This document shows, piece by piece, positions 1-12,109 of a stretch of DNA of 64,000 nt. Position 1 is the stretch's first letter. Every line of letters starts with the position of its first letter. The position numbers and the translations under genes were made by a program. The notes beneath the pieces are model-generated. The model was not told the origin of the DNA, searched no databases, and was given only the letters and a program-made list of their open reading frames with translations. The stretch lies in NCBI GenBank assembly GCA_947247005.1, contig OX365956.1, forward strand, positions 14,714,089-14,778,088, in the 5' to 3' direction. This DNA comes from Spisula solida. Taxonomy: Eukaryota > Mollusca > Bivalvia > Venerida > Mactridae.

Positions 1-1379
1 AATTACAGATTTCCCAAAGGAAAACGAAGGTTATAAGAAACTCGTTCCAAATGACAAGAATGACAACTGTGAATATGATTGTCTATTAAAAGGACACCAT
101 GCTATAATATCTAAGAGCTACACGTAGAAGACCAATAATGTAGTTCTGTTTCAACATGACTTTCATTATTTTTGTCTTACTTTTGCCACATCTTAAATAT
201 GTATTTTAGAGGCATTTCTGTAACTTGTGTAAAACATATTCATAATCACAACTACTGGATTCTAACCAGCTTGTGATATATTTGTCGTTGACGAAGCTTG
301 TTCTTGAAGTACATATACATAATAAAAGTTTGATAACAACAAGATATTATGATGAAATTTGTCATTTATTATCAAGTTATAAATGACGCAATTATAACAA
401 GTATTCAATATATAATATGATAACTGGGATAAGCAACTCCTGACAATTAATTGTCTCACAACTGTACATGGGTTACTGGATGTGTCCTTATCCCAGCTAT
501 CTACAATAATAATACAATGAACAAATATGTACATAAAGAAGATGGCGCAACAAAACAAGCCACCAGCAACAAGAAAATTACTATGTGAATCGATAAGGGG
601 AATAATCAACAACAAATATATTAAGTGAATCGAAAAAGGGAATACGTAGTGAATACATTAGGTGGAAGGAGGGTAGGAGGAGGTAAAACAAATTAGCTGA
701 ATTCGTTCTAAAGAATGTTTGCGTGATTACACGATGGAAAGCGGTGACGCGTAATAATTGCTCACCCGTTATAATTACTAATCAATTCTCAACCAATCAA
801 TCCATGATTAACTCCCCTTATCGTTCTAAAATGGACATTAATACACGGCATTAGTTTAATAATAAAACATTGTATGAGACATGAAATTTTATTAAAGTAT
901 TCGACAAACATGTAAATCAGTGTGTTGACTAAAATTCGCGTACGGTCGCCATACGTTGAACATTGTGATAGGTTGTAGTGGAACTTCGCAATTAAAAACA
1001 TTGGTCGAAATTCATTTATCATAATTATATATTTTGGTATAACATGTACAACAAACAAAATCTGTATTGAATAATTATTGAAAAATAACGGTATATACAC
1101 GTATGACTTGGTATAGAAGGTGGTACGAATTTAAGCCTATATTTATGATGATTTTTACAAAATATAAGAGATTACATTTTGAAATACATTTGTACACGTT
1201 TTTACGATATTCATACGACCAATCATTAACTTAAAGACAGATACCAAATCATGACAAGGATGACCTATACATATCCATGAACCTGATATGTTTTATTTTC
1301 TGGAAATTCGTTGACTTTTACTCGATAACACATGTTTGGTTCTATCGTTTCTTAAAAGGGGGTTTGTATTATTTATAAG
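1..1379. other. AT-rich non-coding stretch
   Basis: I see no gene, RNA or clear repeat here. The two open frames of about 100 codons on the minus strand (262-615, 789-1100) have compositions expected from AT-rich DNA and no recognisable domain. Confidence 0.6.
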
Positions 1380-1383
1380 TATA

Positions 1384-1968
1384 CCTCACGTGACCTCTCA
1401 ATGTATTTTCCCCACAGACCTTCCGTGTGATATTTTGTTCGATCAATATGTGATATTTTGTTCGATCACTTCTAGTAAAAACGAGGGTGATATAACTATT
1501 CTCGGGTTGGTATTGTTTACCATCACCCTCGCATGTCATGTGTTATTTATATACTGTCACCCGAGCAGCCATGTGTTTTTTATTATATTGTACCGAAAAA
1601 CATAACAACGATTTTGCAAAATAAAATATCAACAAATGTAAGCTAAACTTAGATTGCCGTTATAATAATTTTAAATGTACAATCTCAATCCTTATCAGTT
1701 TCTAATGATGTGCTGCAATATTTAGTAAATATTGTCAATTTCAACCGTTGGAATTGACATAAGTTACTAAAAATAGTATGTGAAATATACACACATATAT
1801 TAATGGCATACGGATATTCTTTAGCAGGGTGTTTTCCGGACTCAAATAGTACAACTTTCTATAAATAGCCCAGCCTCGTTTTTACTAGTAGTGATCGAAC
1901 ACATAGTGATCGAACAAAATATCACACGGATGATCTATGGGGAAAATACATTGAGAGGTCACGTGAGG
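1384..1968. mobile_element. Fold-back MITE with ~100-bp inverted repeats
   Basis: A left arm (about 1384-1486) and a right arm (about 1873-1968) are near-perfect reverse complements. Both start with CCTCACGTGACCTCTCAATG and share the repeated word TGTTCGATCA. TATA lies directly outside both ends (1380-1383 and 1969-1972), consistent with a TA or TATA target duplication. The loop of about 390 bp has no coding capacity. The left arm carries a partial 22-bp internal duplication that the right arm has partly lost. The structure is that of a non-autonomous DNA transposon; I cannot assign the superfamily. Confidence 0.75.
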
Positions 1969-1972
1969 TATA

Positions 1973-3680
1973 ATAACACTGAATAACACTTTCCAGAGAA
2001 GGATAACTGAAAACATTTAATAGTTCCTCTATATAAACATAGTTTGAAATTCATGGCGGTTGGCCGGAGTGGCGATAATCGCTGTTTGGCACAGAATATG
2101 ACAAAGCGGTTACGTGGACTAAATCATTATGTTCTCTGAACTTTCTTATATAATCTGACATAGCTTAACTGATATATATTGTGGATATATAAACTTAAGG
2201 TGATATATCACATTCTTCTGTCATATTATGACATTATAGTTCCCTAGCAAACAACTGGGTGATGAGAAAACATAAGTTTTTTATATATAGTACATCTTCT
2301 CTTATATACCTGTAAATATTGCAAAACCTATAATACCAACATAAATACCACCAATGTCATCTCTAGTTTATAAAGCTAAACAGTTTATTGAATTTTCCAG
2401 TAGGTCAATCGCCTTTTGTAATTACAACTATAAACAATCTGTTTAGACAGGCTGCATTATATGTATAGAATATAATATTGGCAACATGATTCACACCAGA
2501 ACAGAATTGAAATAATATGTACGTGGTATTGTATACGATGACAGTTTTTTTTGTGCAAAACGCATAAGCTCCCTACATGATGTAAAGTAAGGTTAATGTG
2601 ACCGGTTGGCTTATAGAAGGTACATCCACATGGCATAACCAATATCTCTACCAAGTGCTGAGAACATAGGTTTATACCTGATCTAATTATTGATCGGACA
2701 TGGTTTGATCTAACAATCGACGGACATACAAGTACACATCACAAATTAAGATGCACTGAACAACCAACACACCGAAATATAACTAGGTCACTCATAAAAC
2801 ATTCACCAGAGAACCTATATCCTTTCGTATTACACCGAACATTTTTTCAAAATGCCTAACAAACCTGTCAATGGTAATTGATATATATTGTTTGGCATAC
2901 TAATGTATACAATGTCATGACTTTGGCATCACTCGATGCTACAAATCCAAGACAAAATTTCGATGATTCATACATTAGGCTAACGGATAACTTACATGTT
3001 CACCACTACATGCTTTCCATGACATATTATTATGATTATTTTCCAGCATCCTGAGAAACCTTCGGATTAGTTAAAAGCGACCGGACTATACATAGAGGAT
3101 ATTACATGAGTATCTTTTTACATTGAATTTATCAATTATATTATATATTATAACGAGTTGAATATAATAATAAAATGAGAGACTTTTATCGATTTTATTC
3201 AACGAGTTTAATAAATTCGATGTGGAAAGTCACGAATGTAATGTTCTTTTTATCACATGTTAGCCTTTTCCGGCTGAAACATAAAATAGCTACTTATCTT
3301 CACTAAAATAAACGCGCAACTTTGACGACGTCACCTATGCTTACAATGACGTCGCGTTCAGGCTTTATTACACTAGTGTATTACCATAAATAAATAGTGG
3401 CTTTATTACGCTACCGCGACGTCAAACATGTGATAAATATAGTTTGAAGCCGTCTTCTTTTCCAAGGTTTCACAGGGTTCTGGAAAAAAACTGTCTTGGA
3501 ATGCTTTCATTTTCCCATCGCCTAGCTATGTTTTAACACCGGTCTTCATGACGTTATGCATAAAAATGAAAACATGTTCTAACGAGACATTTATATACTT
3601 TGCCATAACTTTTGAAATATGAATCTGTCTGTAAGGACATTTTCGAGCTGTTTGTGCGTCGTATTCTGTATGTGCGTCTA
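1973..3680. other. AT-rich non-coding stretch
   Basis: No coding region, RNA gene or strong repeat is visible. A single degenerate unit resembling the 18-bp array at 4081 occurs near 3652-3680, just before the tRNA-like module. Confidence 0.55.
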
Positions 3681-3819
3681 TTACGGGTTCATAAAAAACA
3701 TATACCCAGGAGCTCGAGCCCGCGACCTCCCGCTTGTAAGTCAAGTGCTCTACCAATTGAGCTACCCGGGCTGACGTCAGTACAAGTAATTGTATCAGTC
3801 AAATACTGGTCATGTGACA
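3681..3819 (-). repeat. tRNA-like module, copy 1 (SINE-like)
   Basis: This 139-bp unit recurs as a direct repeat at 3938-4080. On the minus strand 3704-3771 reads as a tRNA-like sequence: it starts GCCCGGGTAGCTCAATTGG (box A), has an anticodon-loop position reading TAC, and a box-B-like GGGCTCGAGC. The acceptor ends pair if G-U pairs are allowed. About 4 nt are missing on the 3' side of the T-arm compared with copy 2. Both copies share the same tRNA-unrelated flanks, so a SINE or duplicated tRNA pseudogene is more likely than a working tRNA-Val. Confidence 0.6.
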
Positions 3820-3937
3820 TGCTCCCCTGCTCTATTTGAATTTGTCATCGAATTCTCAGACTAGAGACATAAATTAGACGGAATCATATGCGTAGCAATG
3901 TAACAGTCACAAACCAGCACCACGTTGGGTGCCAATG

Positions 3938-4080
3938 TTACGGGTTCATAAAAATCATATACCCAGGACAGGGCTTGAACCCGCGATCTCCCGCTTGCAA
4001 GTCAGGTGCTCTACCAACTAAGCTACCTGGGCTGACGACAGTACAAGTAATTGTATCAGTCAAATACTGGTCCTATGACA
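3938..4080 (-). repeat. tRNA-like module, copy 2 (SINE-like)
   Basis: This is the second copy of the unit at 3681-3819. Minus-strand 3961-4032 (72 nt) folds as a complete tRNA: a 7-bp acceptor stem (GCCCAGG with CCTGGGT), box A GTAGCTTAGTTGG, a 7-nt anticodon loop reading TGC (alanine by the standard rule), and box B GGGTTCAAGCC. Pairing in the anticodon stem is poor. The shared flanks, ending in the word ATACTGGTC, make a tRNA-derived SINE the better reading, but a real tRNA-Ala cannot be excluded without a covariance-model search. Confidence 0.55.
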
Positions 4081-4265
4081 CGTCGAAGGTTGTATGTGCG
4101 TCGTAGGCTGTATATGCGTCGTAAGATGTATATGCGTCGTAGGTTGTATATGCGTCGTAAGATGTATGTATGTCGTAGGCTGTATATGCGTCGTAAGATG
4201 TTTATGCGTCGTAGGCTGTATATGCGTCGTAAGATGTATATGCGTCGTAGGCTGTATATGCATCG
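4081..4265. repeat. 18-bp tandem array (36-bp higher-order unit)
   Basis: About ten 18-bp units alternate between two variants, GTCGTAGGCTGTATATGC and GTCGTAAGATGTATATGC, giving a 36-bp higher-order period. The period is a multiple of three and the unit has no stop in several frames, so overlapping open frames appear on both strands (for example 4051-4308 plus, 4060-4278 minus). They encode only simple repeats such as RRLYMRRKMYM and are not counted as genes. The array begins exactly where tRNA-like copy 2 ends. Confidence 0.9.
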
Positions 4266-4498
4266 AGCTACTTATCATATTTTAACACTGTCATTTGACT
4301 CATTGTGAAGATATAATGTAACTTGGATGAACTCCAAAAAGACACATGGAACTGATCATGTTGAACATTAATTGATTAAAATAGTAATAAAGTAAATGTA
4401 TAAACGAATATTTGAATCTATGGAATGGGTACACTATAATGTCACTAATCAAGTATTTTCATATTTAATCAATATGATGAGTGCACATTTACTTCTAA

Positions 4499-5017
4499 TT
4501 AAAAGGTGCTGCCTCACAGATTGAGCTAAACCTTTTGTATATCGTGATTTTCCAACCTAACCAAGTATTGTTATAAAAGAAAGCCACTGACGGTTGTTTT
4601 ATGAAAGATTTGGTGGAAATAAGCAAATTTAGCCACTTTTGATGTCGCCATCTGAGTATTTTTTTCTTGAAAAATCGCTAAGTTTGCTTCAAAAATGCTG
4701 TGTGAATTGTGTAATTAACTCGTGATCGAACTGTAACATCAACAAACTACAGCCTAAACATCAGTGAGGTACTTGGTTTGTTATTCGATGTGTTTTCATC
4801 AAATGCGAACACATTTCAGACAATTTAAGTAGTAGTAGTGTTAATGTTTGGATGTAAAAATACTAGATAACTACAAAATGCCAACGTTTCTCAAGTTATT
4901 TTAGATGTCAGTGTGGTTGTTTATGGGATATACAGGCAACTATACCAAAATTACGCGAATATTTGATCATTTTATTTTATTTTTGCAATACACCAATATA
5001 TAAGGCAGTCCCTTTAA
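4499..5017. mobile_element. TTAA-flanked MITE, copy 1
   Basis: The element starts AAAGGTGCTGCCTCACA and ends in the complementary motif (GGCAGTCCCTTT at about 5004-5015). TTAA lies at both borders (4499-4502 and 5014-5017). A second copy of the same family is present in reverse orientation at 27656-28190, which confirms the boundaries. Shared interior landmarks include ATACAGGCAACTAT and its counterpart. TTAA targets suggest mobilisation by a piggyBac-type transposase; that assignment is inferred from the target site only. Confidence 0.8.
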
Positions 5018-5882
5018 TATATTAAAACTTATATTACCATGCTTTAGTGAAAAGTACAATATTTTTGGGGTAAGATGACAAAATGTCATTAAACATCTTT
5101 TATTTTAAAATTAACCGCTGTGATAGTGCATAGTAACACAAAGTCTAAGTTATACACATTCTAGATTCAGACCTGACTGAAATATTGTACATTTTGAGGT
5201 ACATACTAGTAAGTTCTAACAATTATTAATACGGTGTCAGATTCTTCTACAAATAGGATGCATTTTATGGGAAATAATAACAAAATATAAAATAAAAGCT
5301 TGAATTTATATCCTGCATACGATTTCTTAATATTTTGCAAGAAAAGTCGAAATCAATTTATTTAGATTGTGTTCATTTCGACTTATTTACTTGTAACTGT
5401 CGCGATTGTGTCTCTGCGAGTAAGGGTTTGTTAAAAAGCCAATGTATATAAGACCCCAAGTGTGTAAACTTTATTATTGTAATGCAATCATTGCAAGATG
5501 GTAGTTCGGAGTCGAAACAAAAAGACATTCTAAGCTTATTCAATATTCATTATGTGTTGCTTTCAAGTGACAATGCAGTAATAAGCATGTTTCGCTGGTG
5601 TTTACAAAATACCGTACGTGTCGGTCTGGTTGTAGTCGGACGTCACTTATCGCCATTTGAAATATAGATATGCAAATTGAATGATGTTCAATTTAGACGA
5701 TCTCCGAGACGAGACGAATGATAATTTGACGCAGTTAGATTGGATCAGATACGATGATTATGTTTCTGGGTAAACACGACCGTATATTACAGTAATGTTA
5801 TAATGACAATTGACAACAGTATCGATGACAATATAGTTTCTCAGTCTCTTAGATGACACTGTTGATAATGTTATCGTCGTAT
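5018..5882. other. AT-rich non-coding stretch
   Basis: No gene or repeat is recognised. A 61-codon open frame at 5482-5667 is unsupported. Confidence 0.5.
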
Positions 5883-6116
5883 CAGCGAAACGTAAGTCAA
5901 TGTACCAAATCTAGCGAAATTCTAGTGAAATGTACGGAAAGTGTACGCAATATAATGAAACGTAAAAAAGTGTACATATTCTAGCGAAACGTAAGTAAAG
6001 AGTACATATTCCAGCGAAACGTAAGAAAAGTGTACACATTCTAGCGAAACGTAAGAAAAGTGTACACATTCTAGCGAAACGTAGGAAACTTGTACACATT
6101 CTAGCGAAACGGTACA
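5883..6116. repeat. 30-bp tandem array
   Basis: About seven units of a 30-bp repeat (consensus start CTAGCGAAACGTAAGAAAAG) run through this stretch. The right-hand units are nearly identical and the left-hand units increasingly diverged, as expected if expansion occurred at the right edge. The 30-bp period preserves frame, which creates two overlapping minus-strand open frames (5911-6117 and 5922-6167) that I reject as genes. Confidence 0.9.
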
Positions 6117-6177
6117 TGTCCCGTTAAAGTATGAACAAATAATACCGGTATTGATAACGCTAGACATTTTAGATGTC

Positions 6178-6332
6178 TGTAAATAATTTATTTATATATT
6201 GATGTATCTTTGACATTCATTAACAATTATTTATATTTATTATGTATTTGCCATAGTTTTTTGTGTTTGTAGATGGTCAAAGGCAAATTGTTTGCCGATT
6301 ATGCCAATAAAATTGTATTCTATTGTATTCAT
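6178..6332 (+). mobile_element. Non-LTR retroelement 3' tail fragment
   Basis: The stretch ends GCCAATAAAATTGTATTC followed by a second TATTGTATTC unit. A polyadenylation-like AATAAA leading into short tandem TTGTATTCTA units is the usual form of a LINE or SINE 3' end. No upstream coding portion is visible, so this would be a severely 5'-truncated copy. The 5' border is approximate. Confidence 0.45.
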
Positions 6333-9111
6333 AAACCCACACAGGTGTTTGCGATGAGTGCGCTAGCTTATTAGTACCTTGTGTTATATGTACATTGGGA
6401 CGTAGTTCGCATATGTGTGTCACGGTTTGAAACTGTTATATATGTGTATTTATAAAGTACAAAATGCTCGTGCCATTGTAATGTAAGAACATCATAAGGG
6501 CATTGATAAAAATATATAGATAAATATGCATTTAAAGCGTTCTTGTCTTCATTCGTTATTGAAAGATTAATAAGCCTAGAAGTATTGAATACCACATATT
6601 CACTTTTAGGGTAATAACAAAAACAATTATTATTAAAGCGAATATATCGTTGCATGACTGTCACAGAACTTTCTTTTCAAATGTTGCTCGTTCACAAAAG
6701 CTATCAAACGGTACTTACTTACATGCATTTACATAATCTTGTATTCTGAAGAAACGTTTCCTACGTTTACTGCATTGAAATTATCTATCATTTTAAGCGT
6801 AATAAAAGTGTAAAATGATCGCTTTTTATTATACAAACGAACATTAAAATACGTAATTCGAACCTATGCTTTGGGTTTGTTTTATATAGCCGTGTGACAT
6901 ATGTTATATATTGCTGAATATCAATGGCGAAGCCTCGATCTGAATTCACGCTATGTAACTAAAACAATGATAACGAACTACATTCCCCTTGTCATATGTA
7001 ATTGCATTTATCAATCTTCATTTCAGATTGAATTGTAATAAATTGACGGTACATCAATTTCCCATTAGTATAATTTACAATAGAAATTCATGCGAAACAT
7101 TTATCAAACTTATGTTAAAAGAATGAACATGATACATTTGTATTCTCATTTTGGAAATAAATCTGCATTTTGTAATAGAGATATCTTAAAACACGCACCA
7201 GTATACAAAATAACTGAATTTTGTCAAAATTCATTTTAGGCTGCCATTAATAGTCTACAGTATATCTCCAGTTCATAATCTTTATTTAAGGCATTGAAAA
7301 CAGAAATTATATAAATCGGAATTCCCCGCCATCAACTCGATTGCATCAACATAAGAGCAGTTCTCTGAGAGCACCAAATTTTTTTGGCCACGCAATCTCT
7401 CAGATTTTGATTAAAATGTGTTAGTTGTGTAGACCGACCCCATATTTTAATTTCATTTTTTTTCCGTTTGTTGAAATTCCTCTCTGTTTCCATAGCAACC
7501 GGTCTTAAAGTTGGGAAAATGTGAAAAAACGTGAAAAAGAGACCTGTTCTCGAAATATTAATTATTTTTCCAACAATTGCTATAACAACAAATATTTAAA
7601 GTTATAATCATAAACTAAAATAAATAACCTAACAATTGATAGCAAAAGAAAACAAATATATACTTTAGTAATTTTTTTATAGCCTGTTAAACTCGAGCTT
7701 TTGAGGCAAAAAACATGATTTTGTGGTCTTTTTTACATGCATTTATACAATAATCGCAGCATTACTCAATATAGCCATTAATATAGGTGAATGAGCATAG
7801 AGTCAGTCTACAAGTATAAAGAAAAACATTTGTGGGCACTCTAAAAACAAATCTACAACTCCAGCCAGAAAATTGACAATTTTGAGAAATTTGCTGTAAT
7901 TTGGTGTTCTCTTGCCTAAATTGATGTCCTGAGTGCTCTCCCTTGCGAAAATAACTCTTCAATTCAAAATGGCGGACATTTGACTTTTGTTTTATAAAGT
8001 CAAACTATTCTTTGGATTTACAGTATTAATAGGGTGACAACAATCTGTTTTGATCAAGATTAATACAGGAACCATCAGAGAATAACTGTCGCAGATGTTA
8101 TATTGTATATTACTGTGATTTTCACTGAGAAAGGGCCATTTCTGGGACGGATTTTTTGACAGACGACTGAAAACAGTGTAGGTGTCAGAGACATAAATGA
8201 ACGAACTCGTGTTTTATCTAATTGTAATGGTCCAGAGTGTTAATAACTTTTGGTTGACCATCTTAAACTACAAAATGAACATAGAAGAAGAGATTCAAGG
8301 CGGGTTTACTAGATTACAGCTGCACTGAAACTGGCATGATAGTTCAAGACTTGCCTCAGTTGGAAGTTGGGATATTGCAATGCCAATGAAAGTTTTCAGG
8401 TAGATCTTTCTATTTGTCTGCACATATATACAAGAATAGTTTTTGTTGTCATTTAAACCCCTTAAACTATAAATATATTTCATACCATACTTGTAAGGGT
8501 TTATGGCATAAAGTTTTATCCCATCCCCTACCAAATAATTTTGGGGCATGTATGGATTTAATTGTCCTTCCATCACAAAATGTTGTGCTGTCTGTAACTT
8601 GAAATGTAATTGCTACAGTCATTGAACTTCATAGATATTGATCAATATTACTCAGCATGTGTTGTTGTGTACCTATACATTTCATTCTGATTTGACCAAT
8701 AATATTTGCAGAGTTGTTGCCCTTGAAATTTGAAGAAATTTTTCTTATGTCATCCGCAAATTAAAAAGTAATTGTACTATTGTCATCAAACTTCATATGA
8801 ATATTTGTGTGTTTGTTTACATGTCATTCAGTTATTAATTTCTTCTTATTTTAAACATTGAACTTGTTCAAACTGGTTCAGTTAGAGAAAAAGAGCCTGT
8901 GGTGAATCCCTGATGAGTCATTGAAATCACTGACCGCCAGCGCTCGTCGAAAGCTCTGTTTACATGTACCCGGCTTCACTATTAATAGGCTAGTATCTGC
9001 ACTAAGTGTTTGCTTCATTTGTTTGCAACATTGGGACTATGAAATTGAATATTATCAGGAATAAAAGCATGATTTTACCTGACAAATACAATGTAGTTTC
9101 CTTTCTTTCAG
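6333..9111. other. Non-coding stretch with one shared terminus
   Basis: No gene is recognised. The segment 7353-7388 (AAGAGCAGTTCTCTGAGA then ACCAAATTTTT) recurs inverted at 20101-20132, so it is probably the end of a dispersed element. AAAATGGCGGACATT at about 7967-7981 resembles a strong translation start context, but the frame closes after four codons (ATG GCG GAC ATT TGA). Confidence 0.45.
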
Positions 9112-9124
9112 TTTATAGTTCCCA

Positions 9125-9179
9125 ATGTGTGTGCTGAAATATGCTGATGTGAAATACATCAAACAGATCAATCTATCTG
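9125..9179 (+). CDS. Candidate first coding exon of a small spliced gene
   Basis: A pyrimidine-rich acceptor (CCTTTCTTTCAG, ending 9111) precedes 9112, and a near-consensus donor (CTG then GTAAGT) starts at 9180. ATG at 9125 opens a frame of 18 codons plus one base (MCVLKYADVKYIKQINLS). There is an in-frame stop upstream (9116-9118), so translation would have to start at this ATG. The phase matches the acceptor at 15855: joining gives a GAC codon and a frame open to a stop at 16022. I recognise no domain. The gene model rests only on splice signals and phase and could be chance. If real, the intron of about 6.7 kb contains the LTR retrotransposon. Confidence 0.25.
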
Positions 9180-9405
9180 GTAAGTGCCCTTTGTTTATGT
9201 TGTGTTTAAATAATTATGCAAATCATATTTGCCATAACTGTTACTAGATCTGCATTAGTATATGAATATAATTTGAAACAAAACATCCCAGTCATAATTA
9301 TTTGTTTATGATAAAAATCAAAGCACTGAAAGGACTGCTGTGTGGCGTACTGATGCCATTAAATCCAATATCGAATCCAGGTTGTATCATAATTTTATGT
9401 CACAG

Positions 9406-9728
9406 TGTAGCGTAATATGGCTAAAGTAATCACTTAACAGTATAGCAGTTTCAACGTTTTATTCAATACATACGCTCCGGTCTTACTCAGAGCTCCACTC
9501 ATGACTCGGCGCTCCAATTCCAACTGATCTTAACACAACTTTGCTTGGGTTATAAAGGGTATATCCAGACATGTATTATACAGAGATCGGTGTAACCAAA
9601 TGTTCAAGCTTCCTGGTATTATGTAAGATCATTCCCCACACCACATTAAATGTGTCCAACATACTCAACTGTCAAACCTACAGTGACCCACATGCATGCA
9701 CATGTCAACATTGACATACAATGTTATA
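9406..9728 (-). repeat. LTR (3' LTR if element is on minus strand)
   Basis: This 323-bp terminal repeat is identical by eye to 13515-13837. In plus reading it runs from TGTAGCGTAATATGG to GACATACAATGTTATA. Confidence 0.95.
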
Positions 9729-10382
9729 CCTTATAATGTAACCCCCAAAAAAACTAATAAAAAAAAAACTACTATACATGTACTTGTATAATATTTGTAC
9801 CGCCCCTTAATTTAGAATAAATGAAAGTAACCTATTTGCTTTTAGTACTCAGGAAACTCTGATATTGTTTACACCTTATAGCGGAGATGACAATTGAAAT
9901 GGAGTACTAATCCATGTAATTGTCACCTTCGACAACCATGATCACATATAAACATCACACCTAAAAACATACATACATATATCTGGATGATCAAGGTAAA
10001 CAATACATTTTGATATAGCAATTCAATATACATGTTTCCATTTCTTATCATAATTTTGCTTGATAGTGTCTATGGTATCATATTCCTGAATAACATAATC
10101 ACACGTGACATTGACACAATTAAACACTTGAAATTTCTTAAAATCGCAGCTTCTAAACATAATTTATACGGAACGTCTCTGAACACTGGAAGTTTTTAAC
10201 GACTGTTTGTTGTTTTATGACGTCTTCCAGTTCCAGTTACAATGTGAGTCCGTGTTTATCAGCCACAGTGTCATAAGTTCCTGGAATGTATGGTATTGAC
10301 ATGATTAATATCTATATATAGTTCAATATATGCAGTGATAACTTACTCATAAGAAATAATATATGATATGTACGTATTTGTA

Positions 10383-10542
10383 CTTATAAGTTGCAAATTA
10401 CTTCATAATTGATAGGTTTCTAATGTCATTTTACTATATTAAACCTCCGACATGCATAACATCTTATAAGTTGCAAATTACTTCATAATTGATAGGTTTC
10501 TAATGTCATCTTACTATATTAAACCTCCGACATGCATAACAT
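10383..10542. repeat. 80-bp perfect-like tandem duplication
   Basis: Two adjacent 80-bp copies (10383-10462 and 10463-10542) begin CTTATAAGTTGCAAATTACT and differ at a single T/C position. The duplication is recent and lies inside the LTR element. Confidence 0.95.
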
Positions 10543-11089
10543 CTCTATTCATATTATAAAACTTCCATGAACTTAATCTTAACTCAACTTCATAAAACAT
10601 AAACAACTGCAACATAAACATATACAACTAATTCAACATTGCCCAACACCCAATAATTAAAGTTGTTATTCGTGTAAACCACCACCGAGTTACAACAACA
10701 AAAACGTTTACATATCATACTATGACATAACCGTAACATACACAATTGGTTTACAATTTACTTTCAGTACATTCTAACAGTACAACAAAATTTATTTCCT
10801 TACGAAAACCGAAAAATACGAGAAATAAAAGTTATACTACTTAACGTAAGTATACCCAATGAAGTTAAAATCACTATGGCTATGAGTCTAATATACACTT
10901 AGACGTACACCTATTACTATATAGCAATATGCAGGAAAAGGCAATATGCATGACATAATTGTAACAATGCGATTTCTACTAAGTCTTAAAATAAACTTCT
11001 TTAGAAGTTCTTTATGAAGCTATTATATTTGTTATTTTGCTAATTTACCACAACCAATAACACAACCAACCCATGCAAAGATACTTAAT

Positions 11090-11882
11090 ATATGGCATCG
11101 ACAATGACTTCTTCGGATTCCAGTTGAACTTTGGCGTCCATCAGCATCTTATTTACTACCCGTTGGACTATTTCCACAATCATCGTATAGCTGTTGACAC
11201 ATCCTTTCCACTTCTCTACGCTGAAACTCGTTGAAAAGCCATCCAGCTTCGACGTGCAATAGTTGCCATGGTTGAAACTATTTCTATAATACCCATGTTA
11301 ATTTCATGGATCATCAAATTATTACTTGACCGATGAAGTAATCCCCATATACTCGTTGACATAGTTGATATACTATTATTCGATATTCTGATAATTCCTG
11401 GATCTATCTGGATCTGTCGTAATACACCGAGCCATCCGTGAAGTTTTAGACTTCTACCCGGAATGATGCCCTGTGCAATCGGCCTTGAAGTATTGTTTCC
11501 TCTTGAAGCACACATTTTCTGGTAGGCATATACTTGAATACTGGACTTGGGATTGTTGATAGTCTCGCATCGTTTGGAGTATTACACCATATATGACATG
11601 GTTTTGTAATTGTATTGCCCCTGCAGACAATTCTCAAAAGGTATTTTTGATTTCATCTCCCATCCGTCTTATTCCCCGGTCCGATGTGTTTTTACCGTTG
11701 TACTGGACAGGTATATAGTGGTATGAATGGTAGTTTTCTATTGCTTGATCAAGTGTTTTTAATTTAATACAAATATTTTTTAAGAAAATAAAATTGCTAA
11801 GGTACCCAGTGCGGCAATGGTGATCACTATAACTACTCATAAGGGAAATACATGTTGAAGACTTATCATGGACTTCTATCAA
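11090..11882 (-). pseudogene. Degraded or fragmentary reading frames in LTR element
   Basis: Three minus-strand open stretches (11634-11882, 11446-11637, 11216-11515) follow one another in different frames in the presumed sense direction of the LTR element. This segment is less AT-rich than the rest of the interior. It may be the remains of one coding region broken by frameshifts. I recognise no gag, pol or env motif, and no zinc knuckle or catalytic triad is visible. It could also be non-coding. Confidence 0.3.
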
Positions 11883-12109
11883 AGTAACTATTTTGATTTA
11901 TTTATTAGTTTATTCATTGGAAAGTTTCAATTTCTTCTTATGCTTTGATACGCTTACAATTAATTAATTAACTTACTACTATTGTGCTTGAACTTGAGTT
12001 CTCAAACTAATATCCTAACGTTATATAATCATTGAATGTCCTACAGTTCATGTCTAACTTAATGAATTGCATTATTCATTATTTTGCGTACATGACGTAA
12101 TATAAGTGA

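Noticed and set aside
4081..4265. CRISPR array
   Set aside because: The 18-bp units are directly adjacent with no unique spacers, and the context is eukaryotic.
5911..6167. Two overlapping minus-strand repeat-protein frames
   Set aside because: Product of a 30-bp tandem array whose period is a multiple of three; no independent coding evidence.
7967..7981. Strong translation-start context AAAATGGCGGAC
   Set aside because: The frame stops after four codons and no donor site in phase follows closely.
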